Source: Betaproteobacteria bacterium
GTDB taxonomy: Bacteria > Pseudomonadota > Gammaproteobacteria > Burkholderiales > Casimicrobiaceae
DNA length: 28,812 bases
Direction: 5' to 3'
Assembly: GCA_016717855.1 (NCBI GenBank)
Contig: JADKEV010000079.1
Span: 1 to 28,812, forward strand
Position numbers and translations under genes: made by a program. Below, piece after piece: positions 7,556 to 15,854 of the stretch; within the stretch, counting starts at the first letter, position 1; every line of letters begins with the position of its first letter. Under the pieces are notes generated by a model. It had not been told where the DNA came from. It saw only the letters and a list, made by a program, of their open reading frames with translations, and did no database searches.

Positions 7556-8518
7556 CTACGGCAATGTTCTGGCGACGCGGAACCCCAGGTCGTGACCGCT
7601 GCGGGTTGCCCAGTTCTTGAGGCGCTTGGCCACGCGTATGTTGCGCGGTCCGAAGTACCAGCCGCCGCCGCGGAGAACCCGCTTCGTGCAATCGCCCGTG
7701 GCCCAGGCGCTGCCGTCGGTCGGCGCGCCGGCGTAGGTGCCGTTCCAGCAGTCGGCGACCCATTCCCAGGCATTGCCCAGCATGTCGTGCAAACCGAAAG
7801 CGTTAGGCTTGAAGCTGCCAACGGGCGCTGTCTCCATGTACCCGTCCTCGCACGCGAAGGCGCCGCGATCGGCGTCCTTGTATTTTGCCCTGGTCGTCGG
7901 ATTGAACACGTTCGCGTATTGACATGCCTGATCCGCGGACTTGCCCCAGAAGCGGGCCTCAGCGGAACCGGCGCGGGCCGCGTACTCCCATTCGGCCTCG
8001 CTCGGCAGCCTGTATTGCTTCTTCGTCTTGTCCGACAACCACGCAACGTACTTCATTGCGCTGTCGTAAGACATGTTGATCACCGGGCGCCGTCCGCGGC
8101 CAAAACCGGAATCGTCGGCGCGGGCGCAGGCGCGGTCCGCGGCGCAGGCGTCCCACTCGTCGAACGTGATCTCGTACTTGCCGAGCGCAAAAGCGTTGGG
8201 AATGGTGACGGCGTGCGTCGGCTCCTCGTTGTCGACGCGGCCTGACTCATTGGGCGGCGAGCCCATGACGAACTTGCCCGGCGGGACGACAATCATCGGC
8301 GGGCAGGTCGCGCAGTCCTTGAACTCGCTGCCGGGCTTGAGACCGCCTGCCGGTGCCGGTGCCGGCGCGACAGCCGCCGGCGCGGCGGCCTGGCCGCTCG
8401 TCAGTACATAGCCGCTACTCGATGGTCCTTGCGCCTTACCCTCCTGGGCAATGGCGGGTTGCGCGGCATACACCGACGCCAGCGCGAGCAACACCCCCCT
8501 TGCTGTGTTTCGGATCAT
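7556..8518 (-). CDS. Secreted SUMF1/formylglycine-generating-enzyme-like protein
   Basis: The protein is 320 aa. A signal peptide is likely (basic start, hydrophobic core, AIA before QE at about 24), followed by an Ala/Pro-rich linker (about 30-60) and a SUMF1 (C-type-lectin-like) domain from about 70 to the end. Typical signatures are IVVPPGKFVMGS, YRLPSEAEWEYAARAG, LHDMLGNAWEWVAD, RVLRGGGWY and LGFRVAR. The segment of true aerobic formylglycine-generating enzymes that carries the two active cysteines contains none here, so it probably does not oxidise sulfatases. Such variants are common periplasmic proteins of unknown or structural role. AGGGAG precedes the ATG at a good distance. It appears to be the first gene of a two-gene unit with the aldo/keto reductase. 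Confidence 0.88.
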   Translation of the reverse strand: MIRNTARGVLLALASVYAAQPAIAQEGKAQGPSSSGYVLTSGQAAAPAAVAPAPAPAGGLKPGSEFKDCATCPPMIVVPPGKFVMGSPPNESGRVDNEEPTHAVTIPNAFALGKYEITFDEWDACAADRACARADDSGFGRGRRPVINMSYDSAMKYVAWLSDKTKKQYRLPSEAEWEYAARAGSAEARFWGKSADQACQYANVFNPTTRAKYKDADRGAFACEDGYMETAPVGSFKPNAFGLHDMLGNAWEWVADCWNGTYAGAPTDGSAWATGDCTKRVLRGGGWYFGPRNIRVAKRLKNWATRSGHDLGFRVARTLP

Positions 8519-8935
8519 GAATTCTCCCTGGTGATTGTGCGGGCACCGATGCCGGGCAACCCAACCTGCACTTGCCCCTTATTGATAACTGGTGCCAATT
8601 CTGAACCGGAACCGGCGACAATGGCGCGACCTGCCCGCCCGGCCGCTAGAATACTATCCTCACCGGGCGGGCGCAATTGACCAGGCCCGGCAAGCGAAAA
8701 TCGAACCCTGCGCGCGGACCGGCCGGGCTGGCGGATTCCCAGGGGTGCGCCGGGCGGTTCTGCGGCCGACGGAGGGCCGCTTGACAACGGCAGCGAGGAC
8801 TCTCAGGATGCGCTGGCTGATGCAGGCGCGGGACAACTCGCCACCCGCATCGAAGTGCAGTAGCATGCGGGTGGCAAGACGCAAAAAAATCGAAATGCGG
8901 TCATCGAAACGCAGGAATCGAAACAGGAGGTTCAC
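8519..8935. promoter_or_regulatory. Intergenic region upstream of the ABC importer and the SUMF1-like gene
   Basis: This 417-base divergent gap shows no convincing gene. A plus-strand TTGACA (8781-8786) lies 17 bases before CAGGAT (8804-8809), a possible but weak sigma-70 promoter for the importer operon. The heptamer ATCGAAA occurs at 8889, 8903 and 8917, exactly 14 bases apart, just before the ribosome site. No terminator-like hairpin was seen. Confidence 0.35.
8889..8923 (+). repeat. Three ATCGAAA repeats at 14-bp spacing
   Basis: Exact copies of ATCGAAA begin at 8889, 8903 and 8917. In the first two the next bases are similar too (TGCGG and CGCAG). The array ends just before the AGGAGG (8925-8930) of the binding-protein gene. 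The even spacing could suit a regulator binding repeated sites or an RNA-binding protein acting in the leader; chance is possible for a short repeat. Confidence 0.4.
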
Positions 8936-10990
8936 ATGAAACTGATGCGCGCAGTAATTGTGCTGGCGGGTCTTGGCGTCCTCGGGACTCTCGCAATCCA
9001 GTCGGGCGAAGCCGTCGCGCAGGCGGCGGCGCCCCCAAAGATCGGCTCCTCGCTGATCGGCAAGCTCGAGGGTCCGACGATCGTCCTCGATGCAAAAACC
9101 TTTCCGAAGGCCTTCAAGGAAGCTCCGCAACTTGCCGCGCAGGTGAAAGCCGGCAAGCTGCCGGCGGTCGCCAAGCGCCTGCCCGAGCCGTCGCAGCTCT
9201 TCGTGGTCAAGCCGCTGCACGAGATAGGCAAGTACGGCGGCAACTGGCGCCGGGCGTTCACCGGCCCGGCCGACCATGAGAATGGCAACCGGATCAATTC
9301 GATCGACAAGATCCTGACGTTCGACTACACCGGCACCAAGATCATCCCTGCCCTGGCCCGCGACTGGAAGGTCAGTCCCGACGGCAAGACGACGACGATC
9401 TACCTGCGCAAGGGCGCCAGGTGGTCGGACGGCACGCCGTTCACCGCGAACGACTTCATGTTCTGGTACAACGAGATCTACCTGAACAAGAACATCGTCC
9501 CCACGCCGTTCTTCGAGTTCCAGATCAACGGCAAGGACGGGGTGATGAAGAAGATCGACGACTTCACGGTCGCCTTCGAGTTCCCCGAACCCTATTCCTA
9601 CTTCGTTGCCCAGCTCGCCGGCAGCACGTCCATCGGCGCCGGGTTGGCCACGCGCGGCGGCTTCCAGAACTTCGGCGGCGCCTATGCGCCGGCGCACTAC
9701 CTGAAACAGTTCCTGCCCAAGTTCTCCTCGGAGGAGGCGGTGACCAAGAAGGCCAAGGACCTCGGCTTCGACAGCTGGGTGTCGCTGCTCAAGAACCGGT
9801 ACAGCTGGGCGCTGAACAACGAGCTGCCCGTGATGACGCCGTGGAAGACCGTGTCGCCGATCAACACGCCGACCTGGTCGATGGAACGGAATCCGTACTT
9901 CTGGGCCGTCGACACCGCGGGCAACCAGCTTCCGTACATCGACCGGATCACGATGACGCTGGCAGAGAACACGGAAGTCGCCAACTTGCGTGCGATCGCC
10001 GGCGAGTACGACATCCAGGAACGGCATATGGGCCTGGCCAAGCTGCCGGTCTTCCTCGAAAACGCCAAGAAGGGCAACTACACCGTCCGCCTCGACCCGG
10101 CTCTCAACGGGTCGGACGCCACGATCCACATCGGCAACGCGTTCGAGGCCGACCCCGAGATCGCGAAGTTCCTCAAGAACAAGGATTTCCGCCATGCGCT
10201 GTCGCTGGGCATCGACCGCGACCAGCTCAACGAAGCGTTCTGGCTGGGCGTGGGGACCCCGGGATCGGTGGCGCCGGCGCCCGACACTCTCTACAGCCCG
10301 GGTGCCGAGTGGAACAAGAAGTACGCGACGCTTGATGTCAAGCAGGCCAACGAGCTGCTCGACAAGGTCGGCCTTACCAAGAAGGATGGCGATGGATTCC
10401 GCCTGCGCACCGACGGGAAGGGGCGCCTGCGCATCGAACTGGTCACGATCGGCGGTCAGTTCGTTCCGTTCACGGCGATCGGCGAAATGATCAAGCAGCA
10501 ATGGCGCAAGATCGGCATCGACCTCGATGTCAAGGAACTCGAACGGAATCTCGCCTTCACGCGCAACGGCACGAGCGAAAACCAGATGCTCACGTGGGCG
10601 AACGACGGCTCGGAAATGATCTACCTCTTCCCCCGCCATGCGCTGCCGGTGGACGCGGCCGAAGCGCACATGGGGCAGGCCTACGCCCGGTGGTATGCCT
10701 CCCGGGGCACCACGGGAAAGAAGCCGGACGATCCTGAAATGCTCCGGGCCTTCGACCTGTTCCGCAACGCGTTCGGCGCTTCGGAAGAGGAACGGGTCAA
10801 CAACGGGAAGGAGCTCTGGAAGATCATCGTCGAGCAGATGTGGAGCATCGGCACGGTCGGCCAGTCGCCCGCAGTGATGGGCGTGCGCATCGTCAAGAAC
10901 AACATGGGCAACGTGCCCGAGCGGCAGGTGAACGCGCAGCACGCGCGCACGCCGCATTCGTCGATGCCGATCTCGTTCTACTTCAAGTAG
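8936..10990 (+). CDS. ABC transporter substrate-binding protein, family 5
   Basis: The 684-aa periplasmic binding protein starts at 8936, five bases after a strong AGGAGG. A signal peptide is clear: MKLMRAV, a hydrophobic stretch, then AVA before QA at about 28. The family-5 (Opp/Dpp-type) fold is indicated by LARDWKVSPDGKTTTIYLRKGARWSDGTPFTANDF (in part), RHALSLGIDRDQLNEAFWLG and RWYAS. At nearly 700 aa it is longer than the usual 500-550 aa peptide binders and has the YGGNWRR motif of a large-ligand subgroup that includes oligosaccharide and opine-like binders, so the cargo may be a peptide or a sugar oligomer. It is the first gene of a five-gene importer operon. Confidence 0.92.
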   Translation: MKLMRAVIVLAGLGVLGTLAIQSGEAVAQAAAPPKIGSSLIGKLEGPTIVLDAKTFPKAFKEAPQLAAQVKAGKLPAVAKRLPEPSQLFVVKPLHEIGKYGGNWRRAFTGPADHENGNRINSIDKILTFDYTGTKIIPALARDWKVSPDGKTTTIYLRKGARWSDGTPFTANDFMFWYNEIYLNKNIVPTPFFEFQINGKDGVMKKIDDFTVAFEFPEPYSYFVAQLAGSTSIGAGLATRGGFQNFGGAYAPAHYLKQFLPKFSSEEAVTKKAKDLGFDSWVSLLKNRYSWALNNELPVMTPWKTVSPINTPTWSMERNPYFWAVDTAGNQLPYIDRITMTLAENTEVANLRAIAGEYDIQERHMGLAKLPVFLENAKKGNYTVRLDPALNGSDATIHIGNAFEADPEIAKFLKNKDFRHALSLGIDRDQLNEAFWLGVGTPGSVAPAPDTLYSPGAEWNKKYATLDVKQANELLDKVGLTKKDGDGFRLRTDGKGRLRIELVTIGGQFVPFTAIGEMIKQQWRKIGIDLDVKELERNLAFTRNGTSENQMLTWANDGSEMIYLFPRHALPVDAAEAHMGQAYARWYASRGTTGKKPDDPEMLRAFDLFRNAFGASEEERVNNGKELWKIIVEQMWSIGTVGQSPAVMGVRIVKNNMGNVPERQVNAQHARTPHSSMPISFYFK

Positions 10991-11037
10991 CGGGTAGGCC
11001 GCCGCCTGCGTCACCGACGCGGTCGGCTCCCGTACAT

Positions 11038-11061
11038 CCCCGGGCCCCTGGCGGCCCGGGG
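11038..11061 (+). promoter_or_regulatory. Strong intercistronic hairpin between binding-protein and permease genes
   Basis: CCCCGGGCC (11038-11046) and GGCCCGGGG (11053-11061) form a perfect 9-bp all-GC stem with a six-base loop. No T-run follows, so it is not a classical full terminator. Hairpins at this place in importer operons commonly stabilise the upstream binding-protein mRNA or partly stop transcription, giving more binding protein than permease. This role is inferred from position. Confidence 0.6.
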
Positions 11062-11084
11062 CGTCCCCTGTCACAGGAGTTGCC

Positions 11085-12074
11085 ATGCTCGCTTACATCG
11101 TGCGTCGCTTGCTGCTGGCCGTCATGACGGTCTGGGCCATATCGGTCCTGTCCTTCATGATCATCCACCTGCCTCCCGGCGACTACGTGACCTCGTACAT
11201 CGCCTCGATGTCGGCATCGGGCAGCGCGGTGTCCGAGGGCGAGGCCCAGGCGTTGCGCCAGCAGCTCGGCCTCGACCAGCCGATCACGATCCAGTACCTC
11301 AAGTGGATGGGTCTCATGCTCCAGGGCAACTTCGGGATGGCGATGGAATGGGGGCGCCCGGTTTCCGACGTCATCGGCGACCGCCTCACCCTGACCATGG
11401 TCATTTCGGTGGCGGCGATCATCTTCACCTGGGGCATCGCCTTGCCCATCGGGATCTACTCCGCGGTCTACCCCTATTCGTTCCTCGACTATGTGTTCAC
11501 CTTCATCGGTTTCATCGGGCTCGCGATTCCGGGGTTCCTGCTGGCGCTCGTGGTCATGTACGTCGGCTTCGCCTGGTTCGGCGCCAACGTGGGCGGCCTC
11601 TTTTCGCCCGACTTCGCCGAGGCACCGTGGAGCCTGGAGAAGATCTGGGACCTCACCAAGCACCTGCCGATCCCGGCCATCGTCCTCGGCGTCGCGGGAA
11701 CCGCGCAGCTGATCCGCATCATGCGCTCGAACCTGCTCGACGAATTGCGCAAGCCCTATGTGATGACGGCGCGCGCACGCGGACTTTCGGAATACCGGGT
11801 CGTCATGCGCTATCCGGTCCGCGTGGCCCTCAACCCGTTCGTGAGCACCATCGGCTATCTCCTGCCCTACGTGGTGTCCGGCAGCATCATCGTCTCCCTC
11901 GTGCTGAGCCTGCCGACGGTCGGCCCGCTGCTGCTGAAGGCGTTGATCGCCCAGGACATGTTCCTGGCCGGCACCATCATCCTGCTGCTGGGGGTCATGA
12001 CCGTCATCGGCACGTTCATTTCCGACCTGCTGCTCATGTGGGTCGACCCCCGAATCCGGTTCGGGAGGGAATGA
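11085..12074 (+). CDS. ABC transporter permease (OppB/DppB type)
   Basis: This is a 329-aa inner-membrane protein with the N-terminal hallmark of OppB-type permeases: MLAYIVRRLLLAVMTVWAIS followed by SFMIIHLPPGD. After a periplasmic segment of about 70 residues come five or so membrane helices (starting near 105). The cytoplasmic EAA loop is seen around LRKPYVMTARARGLSEYRVV; it couples to the ATPases. AGGAG lies six bases before the ATG. Its stop overlaps the start of the next permease (ATGA). It forms half of the membrane channel with that protein. Confidence 0.92.
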   Translation: MLAYIVRRLLLAVMTVWAISVLSFMIIHLPPGDYVTSYIASMSASGSAVSEGEAQALRQQLGLDQPITIQYLKWMGLMLQGNFGMAMEWGRPVSDVIGDRLTLTMVISVAAIIFTWGIALPIGIYSAVYPYSFLDYVFTFIGFIGLAIPGFLLALVVMYVGFAWFGANVGGLFSPDFAEAPWSLEKIWDLTKHLPIPAIVLGVAGTAQLIRIMRSNLLDELRKPYVMTARARGLSEYRVVMRYPVRVALNPFVSTIGYLLPYVVSGSIIVSLVLSLPTVGPLLLKALIAQDMFLAGTIILLLGVMTVIGTFISDLLLMWVDPRIRFGRE

Positions 12075-13201
12075 TGGCGGAACTCGCCGCGGTACCGACA
12101 GTGGGGGGCGTGGCGGAAGACCGGATCGCCGTCGCCACGCAATGGCAGCTCATCTGGTGGCGCTTCAGGAAGCACAAGCTCGCGGTCGGCGGAACCATCG
12201 TCCTGGTGCTTTTCTACATCGTTGCGCTGTTCGCCGACTTCTTCGCCTATGTGGATCCGACGGAGTCGGAAGCGCAGCGGTCGCTGATGGCGCCGCAGCC
12301 GATACACTGGATGGACGAGGGGAGCTTCCGGCCCCACGTCTATGCGTTGAAGGGAACCCGCGACCCGCTGACGTTCAAGCGGGTCTACGTTCCCGACACG
12401 ACCAGGAAGATCCCGGTCACGTTCTTCGGCCACGGCGAACCCTGGCTGTTGCTGGGCTTCATCCCCACCGACCGCCACCTGATCGCGCTGGAAGGCGCCA
12501 AGCCGTCGGAGGCGCTGTTCCTGCTGGGAACGGACACGCACGGGCGCGACCTCTGGTCGCGGCTCATGTACGCGACACGCACGTCGATGACCATCGGCCT
12601 GGTCAGCGTGGCGCTGAGCCTGGTGCTCGGCGTCGTCCTGGGCGGCATCTCCGGCTACTTCGGCGGCCCGATCGACACGGCGATCCAGCGCGTCATCGAG
12701 ATCCTGCGCTCGATCCCGACGATTCCCCTCTGGATGGGCCTGGCCGCCGCCCTGCCCGCCGACTGGAGCGTGGTACAGGTCTACTTCGCGATCACGATCA
12801 TCATCTCGCTGATCGGCTGGACCGAACTCGCCCGCGTCGTCCGGGGGCGCTTCATCTCGCTCAAGCAGGAAGACTTCGTGATGGCCGCCGAGCTCCTCGG
12901 CTGCAGCAAGTCGCGGATCATCTTCCGCCACATGGTGCCCTCGTTCATCAGCCACATCATCGCGGCGACGACGCTGGCGATCCCCGCGATCATCATCAGC
13001 GAGACTTCGCTGAGTTTCCTCGGGCTGGGCCTGCGGCCGCCGGCGATCAGCTGGGGCGTCCTGCTGCAGGATGCCCAGAACATCCAGGCGCTGGTCATCT
13101 CGCCCTGGCTGCTGTTCCCGTCCATTGCCGTCATCGTGGCTGTCCTCGCCTTCAATTTCATGGGCGACGGGATACGCGATGCGGCCGATCCCTATTTGTA
13201 G
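12071..13201 (+). CDS. ABC transporter permease (OppC/DppC type)
   Basis: The 376-aa second permease starts at 12071 (ATG overlapping the previous stop; a second ATG at 12074 is equally possible, with GGGAGGG just upstream). One helix (about 38-58) is followed by a long periplasmic segment of roughly 90 residues, then the conserved LLGTDTHGRDLWSRLMYATR (151-170) and the remaining helices. The EAA loop is around EDFVMAAELLGCSKSRIIFRH. The extended periplasmic insertion is longer than in E. coli OppC/DppC and resembles the YejE-like subgroup. It pairs with the preceding permease. Confidence 0.92.
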   Translation: MMAELAAVPTVGGVAEDRIAVATQWQLIWWRFRKHKLAVGGTIVLVLFYIVALFADFFAYVDPTESEAQRSLMAPQPIHWMDEGSFRPHVYALKGTRDPLTFKRVYVPDTTRKIPVTFFGHGEPWLLLGFIPTDRHLIALEGAKPSEALFLLGTDTHGRDLWSRLMYATRTSMTIGLVSVALSLVLGVVLGGISGYFGGPIDTAIQRVIEILRSIPTIPLWMGLAAALPADWSVVQVYFAITIIISLIGWTELARVVRGRFISLKQEDFVMAAELLGCSKSRIIFRHMVPSFISHIIAATTLAIPAIIISETSLSFLGLGLRPPAISWGVLLQDAQNIQALVISPWLLFPSIAVIVAVLAFNFMGDGIRDAADPYL

Positions 13202-13215
13202 ACGCGAAACCGACC

Positions 13216-14217
13216 ATGCAGACCTCCACCAAGCCGCTCCTGTCGGTCAGGAACCTGCGGACCAGTTTCTTCCAGGACGAGGGCACGACCAAGGCCGTCG
13301 ACGGCGCCTCGTTCGATGTCTCCCCGGGCAAGACGCTGGGCATCGTCGGCGAGAGCGGCTGCGGCAAGAGCGTCACCGCGCAGTCGATCCTGCGCATCGT
13401 CGACCGTCCGGGCCGCATCGTCGGTGGCGAGATCCTGCTGACCCGCGAAGACGGGTCGCAGACCGACCTGGTCAAGCTCGAGGCCAGCGGCGCCGAGATG
13501 CGCTCGATCCGGGGCGGCGACATCGGCCTGGTCTTCCAGGAGCCGATGACCTCGTTCAGTCCCGTGCATACGATAGGCGCGCAGCTCGTCGAGGCGGTCC
13601 TCCTGCACAACGAAGTCACCCCGAAAGAGGCGCGGCGCCGCGGCATCGAAGCGTTGCGCAGCGTCGGCATCCCGAAACCGGAGCGCCGCATCGACGAGTA
13701 CTCGTTCGAATTGAGCGGCGGCCTGCGCCAGCGGGCGATGATCGCGGTGGCGCTGTCCTGCGATCCGCGCCTGCTGATCGCCGACGAGCCGACGACCGCG
13801 CTGGACGTCACCACCCAGGCGCAGATCCTGGACCTGCTGCGGAAGATCCAGCAGGAACGGGGCATGGCCGTCATGCTCATCACCCACAACCTCGGCGTTA
13901 TCGCCGAGATGGCCGACGACGTCGTCGTCATGTACCTGGGCCGGGTGGTCGAGCAGGGCAGCGTCGACGATATCTTCCACGATCCGAAACATCCCTATAC
14001 GAAGGCGCTGCTGCAGTCCATTCCCAGCATCGACTCGGCGCCGCGGGTGAAGCTGCCGACCATCAGCGGGTCGATTCCCCATCCGTTCAACCGGCCGCCG
14101 GGCTGCCCCTTCCATCCCCGCTGCGCCGCGTTCATCCCCGGCCGCTGCGACGCCGCGGAACCCGCGCTCAAGGCGGTCGGCGACGGGCGGCAGGTCAGCT
14201 GCTTTCTGTATGAATGA
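13216..14217 (+). CDS. ABC transporter ATP-binding protein (OppD/DppD type)
   Basis: The 333-aa ATPase starts at 13216, 14 bases after the permease stop. It shows Walker A GESGCGKS (45-52), Q-loop FQEPMTSFSP (108-117), ABC signature LSGGLRQR (166-173), Walker B LLIADEP with D190 and E191, and the switch histidine H224 (ITHN). The C-terminal oligopeptide-transporter extension is present (GRVVEQGSVDDIF, then the PPGCPFHPRC cysteine motif). It energises import together with the next gene product as a heterodimer. Confidence 0.93.
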   Translation: MQTSTKPLLSVRNLRTSFFQDEGTTKAVDGASFDVSPGKTLGIVGESGCGKSVTAQSILRIVDRPGRIVGGEILLTREDGSQTDLVKLEASGAEMRSIRGGDIGLVFQEPMTSFSPVHTIGAQLVEAVLLHNEVTPKEARRRGIEALRSVGIPKPERRIDEYSFELSGGLRQRAMIAVALSCDPRLLIADEPTTALDVTTQAQILDLLRKIQQERGMAVMLITHNLGVIAEMADDVVVMYLGRVVEQGSVDDIFHDPKHPYTKALLQSIPSIDSAPRVKLPTISGSIPHPFNRPPGCPFHPRCAAFIPGRCDAAEPALKAVGDGRQVSCFLYE

Positions 14218-14233
14218 CGCGAGGGAACCGGGA

Positions 14234-15292
14234 ATGACCAACGGCGCGAATGCCGGCAGCGGCGCGGACAGGGCCCCGCTCCTCGAAGTGAAGGGGCTGA
14301 AGAAGTACTTCCCCATCCGCCGGGGATTCCTGCAAAAAATCGTCGGCCAGGTCAAGGCCGTCGACGACGTGAGCTTCGTCGTGCATCACGGCGAGACCCT
14401 GTCGCTGGTCGGCGAGAGCGGCTGCGGCAAGACCACGACGGCCCGCTGCATCCTGCGCGCCATCACCCCGACCGCCGGCCAGGTGCTGCTCGCGGACGAG
14501 GGCGAGATCCTGGACGTGGCGACGCTGCCGAAGCACCGGCTGCGGGGCCTGCGGCGGCAGATGCAAATGATCTTCCAGGACCCGTTCTCGTCGCTGAATC
14601 CGCGGATGACGCTCGCCGACATCGTCGGCGAGCCGCTGCTCGTGCACGGCGTCGGCAACGTCACCGAGCGGACCGACCGCGTGGTCGAACTGCTGCGCCT
14701 GGTCGGCCTGCGGCCGGAGTACATGCAGCGCTATCCGCACGCATTCTCGGGCGGCCAGCGCCAGCGGATCGGCATCGCCCGCGCGCTGGCGCTCAACCCC
14801 CGGCTGGTCGTGGCCGACGAGCCCGTCTCGGCGCTGGACGTGTCGGTGCAGGCGCAGATCCTGAACCTGCTGCTCGAACTGCAGGACCGGCTGGGGCTGA
14901 CCTACCTGTTCGTCGCCCACGATCTGAGCGTGGTCAAGCACATCAGCGAGCGGGTCGCCGTGATGTACGTGGGCAGGATCGTGGAAACCGCGCCGACCGA
15001 AGCGCTGTTCGGCTCGCCCCGGCACCCGTACACCGAGGCGCTGCTGTCCGCCGTCCCCAAGCCGGACCCGCGCCTGCGCTCCGAGCGCATCGTCCTCCAG
15101 GGCGAGGTCGCCGACCCTGCCAACACGCCGCCGGGGTGTCACTTTCATCCGCGCTGCATGTATGCGCAGGCGGTGTGCAAGGAAAAGGCGCCGGCGCTGG
15201 AAGAGATCGCGCCCGAGCACTTCGTGAGTTGTCACCGGGCGCGGGAGCTTAGCTTGCGCGGGGTCGATATTCCGGTCGCGGGCGGGGTGTAG
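14234..15292 (+). CDS. ABC transporter ATP-binding protein (OppF/DppF type)
   Basis: The 352-aa second ATPase has Walker A GESGCGKT, Q-loop FQDPFSSLNPRMT, signature FSGGQRQRIGIARAL, Walker B LVVADEPVSALD, and H-loop VAHDLSVV, plus the C-terminal PPGCHFHPRC extension. I chose ATG 14234, preceded by GAGGGA at a good distance; ATG 14210, overlapping the OppD-type stop, would add eight residues and is a real alternative. It completes the importer operon. No convincing terminator hairpin was seen in the 76 bases after the stop. Confidence 0.92.
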   Translation: MTNGANAGSGADRAPLLEVKGLKKYFPIRRGFLQKIVGQVKAVDDVSFVVHHGETLSLVGESGCGKTTTARCILRAITPTAGQVLLADEGEILDVATLPKHRLRGLRRQMQMIFQDPFSSLNPRMTLADIVGEPLLVHGVGNVTERTDRVVELLRLVGLRPEYMQRYPHAFSGGQRQRIGIARALALNPRLVVADEPVSALDVSVQAQILNLLLELQDRLGLTYLFVAHDLSVVKHISERVAVMYVGRIVETAPTEALFGSPRHPYTEALLSAVPKPDPRLRSERIVLQGEVADPANTPPGCHFHPRCMYAQAVCKEKAPALEEIAPEHFVSCHRARELSLRGVDIPVAGGV

Positions 15293-15368
15293 CGGCGGAT
15301 CGACACTGAGCGCGGGTTGATCGGCGCCACACACCAGGCCGCTTGTCGTGAATCCGCGCCTGCGCCTG

Positions 15369-15605
15369 CTACGACATCAGCTCCCGCGCCGCAGCGATCT
15401 CCGCCGCCGCGTCGCTGGAAAACGCGCGGCCGGCGCGCCTGTACCAGTAGCGGGCATTGTCCAGGTCGCCTTCCAGCACATGCACGATACCGTGCAGCCA
15501 GCACGCTTGTGCCGAATCGTCGCTCTGCACGATTTTGTGCGCGGCTTCCCATTCACCTTGTTCGAGGTGTTCGATTGCTTTCCGCAAGGAGTCCGGGGGA
15601 TTCAT
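15369..15605 (-). CDS. Small conserved hypothetical protein, helical-repeat-like
   Basis: The 78-aa protein starts at the ATG at 15605. Its sequence (LRKAIEHLEQGEWEAAHKIV, then WLHGIVHVLEGDLDNARYWY) has the two-helix rhythm of tetratricopeptide-like repeats: small residues at turn positions and W/Y/A at packing positions. I recall similar short proteins in Burkholderiales genomes, but no function is known to me. The frame is open upstream, but similarity to that type of protein begins at MNPPDSL. It is divergent from the methyltransferase-type gene and converges with the importer operon. Confidence 0.7.
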   Translation of the reverse strand: MNPPDSLRKAIEHLEQGEWEAAHKIVQSDDSAQACWLHGIVHVLEGDLDNARYWYRRAGRAFSSDAAAEIAAARELMS

Positions 15606-15767
15606 GGGCGCCGATTCTACTTGCCTTTCCTCGAGTGCGGGATTTACGAACCAAATGAACATATAATTCGAATTGTCATGACAGTTCATCCACGCTATCG
15701 TGCGCCAGCGGGGAACGTCGCAAGCGGATAGCGGACGGAGTCCGCCAGACTCCAGAGGAAACGGCAC
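15606..15767. promoter_or_regulatory. AT-rich divergent promoter region with two adjacent palindromes
   Basis: A perfect -10 hexamer, TATAAT (15662-15667, plus strand), overlaps the 10-bp palindrome AATTCGAATT (15665-15674), which abuts a second 10-bp palindrome, TGTCATGACA (15674-15683). No good -35 was found for TATAAT. The patch is strikingly AT-rich for this window. A small stem, GCGGAC/GTCCGC (15731-15745), follows in the presumed leader. Confidence 0.45.
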
Positions 15768-15854
15768 ATGAAAAACACGATGCGAGCACTGCGCGTTCGG
15801 CCAATCGCGGAACTGCTGCCGCCCTGCCCGATCGCGGACGGCGGCAGGCGATGA
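15768..15854 (+). CDS. Candidate 28-codon ORF coupled to the methyltransferase gene
   Basis: The ATG at 15768 has AGAGGAA seven bases upstream and opens 28 codons (MKNTMRALRVRPIAELLPPC, then PIADGGRR). Its TGA overlaps the ATG of the methyltransferase gene (ATGA), whose own ribosome site is weak. It may be a translated leader that couples initiation of the enzyme, or a small protein. It is Arg/Pro rich and has no recognisable family. High-GC DNA throws up short frames by chance, so the support is the ribosome site and the exact overlap only. Confidence 0.4.
   Translation: MKNTMRALRVRPIAELLPPCPIADGGRR

Noticed and set aside
7556..8518. Sulfatase-activating enzyme
   Set aside because: No active-site cysteines and no sulfatase gene in the window.
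8592..8939. Plus-strand frame in the gap before the importer operon as a gene
   Set aside because: Basic, low-complexity translation with no ribosome site, and it runs over the real start region of the binding-protein gene.
8660..11086. Very long minus-strand open frame opposite the ABC binding protein
   Set aside because: It mirrors the codon structure of the well-supported plus-strand gene; its translation is Arg/Val/Asp/His-rich with no domain, as is usual for antisense frames in high-GC DNA.
15768..15854. The 28-codon ORF as a RiPP precursor
   Set aside because: No leader/core features, no radical SAM, YcaO or exporter partner nearby; the adjacent methyltransferase belongs to a protein-lysine-methyltransferase-like family.
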